From the NCBI RefSeq assembly GCF_029541745.1, contig NZ_CP089746.1, positions 7,387,559-7,451,558 on the forward strand: a DNA stretch of 64,000 bases, given 5' to 3'. Position numbers and translations under genes: made by a program. This DNA comes from Streptomyces sp. LX-29 (lineage in GTDB: Bacteria; Actinomycetota; Actinomycetes; Streptomycetales; Streptomycetaceae). Below the pieces are notes generated by a model that was not told where the DNA came from, searched no databases, and saw only the letters and a program-made list of their open reading frames with translations. Below are positions 62,601-64,000 of this stretch, one piece after another (the stretch's first letter is position 1; each line of letters starts with the position of its first letter).

Positions 62601-64000
62601 GCTGCTCGGCGAACTCCCCGAGGCCCAGGAGGCGTTGGCGGCATCTGCGGCGAACGACGACGCGTCGGACCCGCTCACCACCCTCCGGCAGCGGCTGGCG
62701 GGACTCTCCGCCGCGGAACGCGATTCCGAGCTGATGGGCCTCGTCCGCGGGCAGGCGGCCGCCGCCCTCGGGCACGCCACAGCGGACGCGGTGCAGGCGA
62801 CCCGCGCCTTCCGGGACCTCGGGTTCGACTCGCTCACCGCGGTGGAACTCCGCACCCGCCTGCAGCGGAGCACCGGTCTGACACTTCCGGCCACCCTTGC
62901 CTTCGACTACCCGACCCCGCAGGCCCTGGTCCAGCACCTGGCCGACCTGCTCGTCGGCCCGGACGCGGACCCCGCGGGTGCCGCGCCGCTCGACGCGCCC
63001 GCCGGGGCCGTGTCCGACGAGCCGATCGCGATCGTGGGCATGAGCTGCCGCTTCCCCGGCGGAGTCAGCTCCCCCGAGGAGCTGTGGCACCTCCTGGCCA
63101 CGGGCGGCAACGGGATCTCCGGATTCCCCACGGACCGTGGCTGGGACGTCGACGGCCTCTTCGACCCGGACCCGGACCGACCTGGCAAGAGCTACGTCCG
63201 TGAGGGCGGATTCCTGCACCAGGCGGCGGACTTCGACGCCGGGTTCTTCGGGATCTCGCCGCGTGAGGCCGTGGCGATGGATCCGCAGCAGCGGCTGCTG
63301 CTGGAGACCTCGTGGGAGGCGCTGGAGCGCGCCGGTATCGACCCACAGTCCGTACGGGGCAGCCGCATCGGCGTCTTCGCCGGCACCAACGGCCAGGACT
63401 ACGCCACGGTCGCGATGAGCGCCCCGGAGAGCACCGAGGGCTATCGGGGTATCGGCAACGCCGCCAGCGTGGTGTCGGGCAGGGTCGCGTACACGCTGGG
63501 CCTGGAGGGCCCGGCGGTCACCGTCGACACCGCCTGCTCGTCCGCGCTGGTCGCCCTGCACTGGGCGGCGCAGTCGCTGCGCCAGGGCGAGTGCTCGATG
63601 GCGCTCGCGGGTGGTGTGACGGTGATGGCGACGCCGGCGGCGTTCGTCGAGTTCAGCCGTCAGCGCGGTCTGGCCGCGGATGGTCGCTGCAAGGCGTTCG
63701 CGGGTGCCGCGGACGGCACCGGCTGGTCCGAAGGCGTGGGCATGCTGCTTGTGGAGCGGCTGTCCGACGCCGAGCGGAACGGTCACCCGGTGCTGGCGGT
63801 CATTCGTGGTTCGGCGGTGAACCAGGACGGTGCCTCGAATGGTCTGACGGCGCCGAACGGTCCGTCGCAGCAGCGGGTGATCCAGCAGGCCCTGGCCAGC
63901 GCCCGGCTGTCCGCCGATCAGGTGGACGCGGTCGAGGCGCACGGCACGGGTACGGCGCTGGGTGACCCGATCGAGGCGCAGGCGTTGCTCGCGACCTACG
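51214..64000 (+). CDS. Modular type I polyketide synthase with CoA-ligase loading module (3' end outside window)
   Basis: The frame stays open from the GTG at 51214 to the window edge, about 4,260 codons. Order: acyl-CoA ligase, partial KR, ACP; KS-AT-KR-ACP; KS-AT-KR-ACP; KS (cut). The ligase should activate a benzoate-type starter, presumably 3-hydroxybenzoate from the divergent chorismatase. AT1 looks methylmalonyl-specific (GHSQGE, YASH) and AT2 malonyl-specific (GHSIGE, HAFH). No DH or ER is seen so far, so the early chain keeps hydroxyls. The layout resembles loading modules of rapamycin/FK506 and 3-hydroxybenzoate-primed PKSs, but has no ER in the loading part. Confidence 0.95.
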   Translation, partial: MRAELIQPLPELLRAHAEQRGDQIAFADERRSVSYRELERRTARLGGHLAGLGLRRGDRAVILLNNSVEVIESYLAVTRAACVGVPVNPQSADGEVAHVLDDSGARVVIADTAHLEQVTRILADGRERVRVVVVGEDDPAAGHASFEAMAASEPAQPARDDLGLDEVAWMLYTSGTTGRPKGVLSTQRSCLWSVAACYAPVLGLSERDRVLWPLPLFHSLAHILCVIGVTATGATARIMGGFVAEDVLRLMRAESFTLLVGVPTMYHHMVLAADQEPLDTTELRACMVAGAVTAPSLARSFEDTFGLPLLDAYGSTETCGLITINPPGGKRVTGSCGQPVPGLGVRLVDPETGQDVPAGAEGEVWVSGPSLMAGYHNQPEATATALHDGWYRTGDLARRDDDDYFTISGRIKELIIRGGENIHPAEVEEALRAAPGIADAAVTGKPHDTLGEVPIAYLILDEPGAFDREQVLAVCRERLANYKLPAELYEVDAIPRTGSGKIIRHLLAERPAQLLALGDTSHESLFRLDWTEVTGSADGTAATGAADDAAHATTGWAQIGPDALVPDAQTYPDLAALGAAIDSGTPTPGFVAIPHRHIAPADAPATDTPQARTTGDESLDRLRGWLADPRLASSHLVIVTQGAVSAAPGEDGPDPAEADLVSLLRTVQEAHPDRLTLLDLDDDEASRALITTATTWREPQLAIRAGTAYAPRMRPVRHADPQHGDGDAVLSALRDRLAGMSDAERTRTLHELVREQATAVHGDLGQATFEPRRSFREQGFTSLTGVELRNRLAAATGLRLPATLVFDHPTPQAVVRYLQAELLESQDALVGPSPSGPLAAADDPIAIVGIGCRYPGGIASPEELWRLVSGGSDAISAFPTDRGWDLDGLYHPDPDHPGTSYAREGGFLYDAADFDAGFFGISPREALAMDPQQRLLLETSWEAFERAGIDPLSVRGSRTGVFAGVMYHDYASRLNALPEGVEGYLETGNAGSVATGRVAYTLGLEGPAVTVDTACSSSLVALHLAAQSLRQGECSMALVGGVTVLSTPDVFVEFSRQRGLAGDGRCKAFAGAADGTGWAEGAGMLLIERLSDAQRNGHPVLAVVRGSAINQDGASNGLTAPNGPSQQRVIRQALSNAGLSTQQVDAVEAHGTGTTLGDPIEAQALLATYGQNRADDRPLWLGSVKSNLGHTQAAAGVAGIIKMVMAMRHGVLPQTLHVDEPTPHVAWSAGSVQLLTEQVAWPETDEPRRAGVSAFGVSGTNAHVILEAAPAPEQPEDATDLTGDTDAAVVPWVLSARGPEALRAAAERLIQLVESATDASPTDIGYSLATTRASLEHRAAIVASGREEFTAALTAVVAGDATAGVLRGQANASGGVVFVFPGQGSQWLGMAVELLEASPVFAARMAECADALEPLTDWSLLDVVRDESGVWLERVDVVQPVLWAVMVSLAAVWESHGVEPAAVVGHSQGEIAAAAVAGALTLEDAARVVALRSRLLLDLSGDGGMLSVALPVERVAERIGGFGDAVSVAAVNGPGSVVVSGERVVLLELQAGWEAEGVRARMVPVDYASHSAQVEEIEGRLLEVLAPIQPRNARVPFYSSVTGARIDTSGLDAAYWYRNLRQTVEFANATATLLDEGHGAFIEASAHPVLLMGVQETADAADRAVVTVGTLRRGEGGRQRLFTSLAEAYTQGVEVDWASVFAGVGARRVDLPTYPFQRQRYWLDAPETDQQPTNGQATSAAETTFWDAVEREDLASLASALRVGDEDPFSAVLPALSSWRRQQRDASTVEQWRYRIDWRPMPGAQARSLSGTWIAVLPSSGGGEQWVAALEERGSRLVRVQLDAAPDRASLADQLRDACAAGPVAGVLSLAALEDGAHPLHAGLPGGTAATVVLAQALGDAGVDAPLWLLTEGAVATGRADELTDAQQAQVWGLGRVISLEHPDRWGGLIDLPQAADERVLDRLCGVLTAAEDEDQLAIRPSGVHVRRLVRAPLADTPGSRTWEPRGTVLVTGATGGLGPHIARWLARSGAEHLVLTSRRGPEAAGATELADELVALGIRFSIVACDMTDRNAVATLAERLADEGTPVRAVIHAAAYTELAALAETNVADFAAVVEAKARGAEYLDEIFGSEVDAFVLFSSISGVWGSGNHAAYAAANAYLDALAERRRSRGLTATSVAWGIWDSGADRAEVLPEALRRQGLPFIEPELAFTALQQVLDHDETFIAVADVDWERFVPAFTMARPRPLLDGVPEARAAVESADRADLAVTAGAGTGTGDAEAEGSALVRQLAALSEAERDSALAELVSTHAAAVLGHASAGAVTTDRAFRDLGFDSLTAVELRNRLQTAIGVRLPATMIFDHPTPQALVRYLADTLLGSEADRAGAAPAPVPAATVDDEPIAIVGMSCRYPGGVNSPEELWQLLAAGGDAISAFPGDRGWELDGFFDPDPDRPGKSYVREGGFLHQAADFDAGFFGISPREALAMDPQQRLLLETSWEALERAGVDPLSLRGTQGGVFVGAAAQRYGGDPKHAPEGAEAHLVTGTAASVLSGRVSYTLGLEGPAVTVDTACSSSLVALHWAVQALHRGECTVALAGGVVVMPTLEPFAGFSRQRALAADGRCKAFSGAADGMGLAEGAGMLVLERLSDAQRNGHQVLAVVRGSAVNQDGASNGLTAPNGPSQQRVIHQALSNARLSPAQVDAVEAHGTGTALGDPIEAQALLATYGQGRSDDRPLWLGSVKSNIGHTQSAAGVAGVIKMVMAMRHGVLPQTIHVDEPSPHVDWSAGAVELLTEQIAWPETGQPRRAGVSSFGISGTNAHVILESAPAVEPEAPQEDVPVIDGVVPWVLSARTGTALRAQAGRLTALIERADDMSPVDVGYSLAVSRSALEHRAAVVASDRAEFLAALEALAAGEAPAGTVQGVVSGGKLAVLFTGQGAQRLGMGRELYERFPVFGEAFDAVCAELDVHVERPLREVIFASEADVLDQTGFTQPALFAVEVALFRLVESWGVRPDFVAGHSIGELSAAHVAGVLSLADAATLVAARARLMQALPQGGAMVSIAAPEADVRSALDGAAGVSVAAVNGPASVVISGDADAVVRIGEGFAARGVKTKRLRVSHAFHSSHMDGMLEEFAGVAMGLSFAAPRIPVVSNVTGEIASVEELCSAEYWVRHVRDAVRFADGIRALEAQGVTRFLELGPDGTLSAMARDCLTEDSEAVLVPALRRDRSEEQTLLAALGQLYVHGVAADWEAVFAGTGARRVDLPTYAFERERYWIVPEETDRQSADAADSAFWEVVEREDLTALASALKVDDEAPLSSVLPALSSWRRQHRDLSAVDEWRYRVSWTPLTGTGASTLSGTWLAVLPSGEAGDPWVTGLESRGAHIVPVRVDESADRGVLADQLRGITDAQPVTGVLSLLGLGVEVEAEATHFALPAATAATVLLTQALGDARVQAPLWLLTAGAVTTGPADRLTRPAAAQLWGLGQVIALEHPDRWGGLIDLPQAADERTLDQLCGALTASSGEDQLAVRASGVHARRLVRARNTGTASRPWAPSGTVLVTGGTGALGAHVARWLAGAGAEHLLLLSRRGSDAPGARALRDELTDLGAQVTVVACDVADRDALAGVLAAVPAEYPLTAVVHTAGVLDDGILDALTGERIEAVLRPKAEAALHLHELTHELNLSAFVLFSSFSGVAGSAGQGNYAAANAFLDALAQHRRQNGLTATSIAWGAWADGGMAADGRAVEERLSRNGVSAMAPELALTALRQALDHDETAIAVADLNWDVFTTTLATTTRPGSLLGELPEAQEALAASAANDDASDPLTTLRQRLAGLSAAERDSELMGLVRGQAAAALGHATADAVQATRAFRDLGFDSLTAVELRTRLQRSTGLTLPATLAFDYPTPQALVQHLADLLVGPDADPAGAAPLDAPAGAVSDEPIAIVGMSCRFPGGVSSPEELWHLLATGGNGISGFPTDRGWDVDGLFDPDPDRPGKSYVREGGFLHQAADFDAGFFGISPREAVAMDPQQRLLLETSWEALERAGIDPQSVRGSRIGVFAGTNGQDYATVAMSAPESTEGYRGIGNAASVVSGRVAYTLGLEGPAVTVDTACSSALVALHWAAQSLRQGECSMALAGGVTVMATPAAFVEFSRQRGLAADGRCKAFAGAADGTGWSEGVGMLLVERLSDAERNGHPVLAVIRGSAVNQDGASNGLTAPNGPSQQRVIQQALASARLSADQVDAVEAHGTGTALGDPIEAQALLATY
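53737..58350 (+). other. PKS module 1: KS - AT(methylmalonyl) - KR(A2-type) - ACP
   Basis: KS (53737-55015) has 'DTACSSS', 'HGTGT' and 'SNLGHT', so it is active. AT (about 55330-56230) has GHSQGE and YASHS, the methylmalonyl signature. KR (SDR part about 57235-57760) has 'TGATGGLG' and the Tyr in 'HAAYAAANAYLD'. It lacks the LDD motif but has Trp in 'GVWGSGNH' followed five residues on by His; this pattern is read as A2-type (L-hydroxyl, epimerised methyl). The ACP Ser is at about 58216 (GFDSL). Confidence 0.85.
58408..62960 (+). other. PKS module 2: KS - AT(malonyl) - KR(B1-type) - ACP
   Basis: KS (58408-59680) has 'DTACSSS', 'HGTGT' and 'SNIGHT'. AT (about 59995-60860) has GHSIGE and HAFH, the malonyl signature. 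KR (SDR part about 61875-62400) has 'TGGTGALG', LDD in 'HTAGVLDDGI' and 'GQGNYAAANAFLD', giving a D-hydroxyl (B1-type). The ACP Ser is at about 62830 (GFDSL). Confidence 0.85.
58546..58649 (+). repeat. Near-identical KS segment, copy A (module 2)
   Basis: 104 bp matching 63160-63263 with one mismatch, ending at GGGATCTCGCCGCG. Such long identity between modules points to recent duplication or gene conversion. Confidence 0.8.
63019..64000 (+). other. PKS module 3: KS, cut by window end
   Basis: The KS begins 'DEPIAIVGMSCRFPGG' and carries 'DTACSSALV' and 'EAHGTGTALGDP'. The window ends just after the HGTGT motif, so the AT and reductive domains of this module are not visible. Confidence 0.85.
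63160..63263 (+). repeat. Near-identical KS segment, copy B (module 3)
   Basis: Partner of 58546-58649; the sequence beyond it is clearly more diverged, so conversion tracts are short. Confidence 0.8.

Noticed and set aside
1..64000. CRISPR arrays, tRNA or rRNA genes
   Set aside because: No regularly spaced identical repeats with unique spacers and no recognisable cloverleaf or rRNA segment were seen. A covariance-model search would be decisive.

Overview
The window is high-GC actinobacterial DNA, most likely from Streptomyces. The support is the dense third-position G/C coding, frequent GTG starts with AGGAG-type ribosome sites, many ATGA/GTGA start-stop overlaps, and typical family neighbourhoods: an XRE/DUF5753 regulator with DUF397 and an anti-sigma-like ATPase, a DUF574-type methyltransferase, a TAXI binding protein and a modular type I PKS. 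I saw no tRNA, rRNA or CRISPR array.

Layout. 0.2-2.3 kb: a DUF4142/DUF1996 secreted-protein pair. 2.4-3.6 kb: a PucR-type regulator. 4.0-8.0 kb: a probable electron-transfer operon (ferric-reductase-like membrane protein, NuoF-like flavoprotein with a C-terminal ferredoxin, two lipoproteins). 8.1-10.2 kb: a DHA2 exporter with a MarR regulator. 10.2-16.3 kb (minus strand): an isonitrile-type gene set encoding a P450, an isocyanide synthase, a PvcB-like dioxygenase, a flavin halogenase-like enzyme and a UbiA prenyltransferase. 16.5-20.1 kb (minus): a conflict-type operon with two nucleoside-phosphorylase fusions around a four-helix membrane protein. 20.3-27.0 kb: metabolic genes (peroxidase, alcohol dehydrogenase, SDR, an amidohydrolase plus glutamine-synthetase pair, and an SsuE-like reductase behind a Cys-containing leader peptide). 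27.0-31.6 kb: a decayed PQQ-dependent sugar dehydrogenase next to an intact pqqABCDE operon, which carries an extra repeat ORF. 31.9-41.2 kb: an SDR, a methyltransferase, the regulator/DUF397/ATPase group, a TAXI protein, a two-component system and an MHS transporter. 41.3-48.6 kb: a serine hydrolase, a second two-component system, an MMPL exporter and IS5/IS110 remnants, bracketed by a degenerate repeat. 48.7-64 kb: a chorismatase, a type II thioesterase and the start of a PKS that runs off the window.

How the genes work together. The chorismatase carries the Gly/Cys/Glu set I associate with Hyg5, so it should make 3-hydroxybenzoate. The PKS opens with an acyl-CoA-ligase loading domain that could activate this starter, then extends with methylmalonate (module 1, A2-type KR) and malonate (module 2, B1-type KR). 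This should give a 3-hydroxyphenyl-capped reduced polyketide. In the isonitrile set, PvcA- and PvcB-like enzymes would make an amino-acid-derived vinyl isonitrile, which a halogenase-like flavoenzyme, a membrane prenyltransferase and a P450 could modify. I know of no described pathway with exactly this combination. The phosphorylase/membrane/phosphorylase-pseudokinase operon is the best candidate for an immunity or regulated-suicide system.
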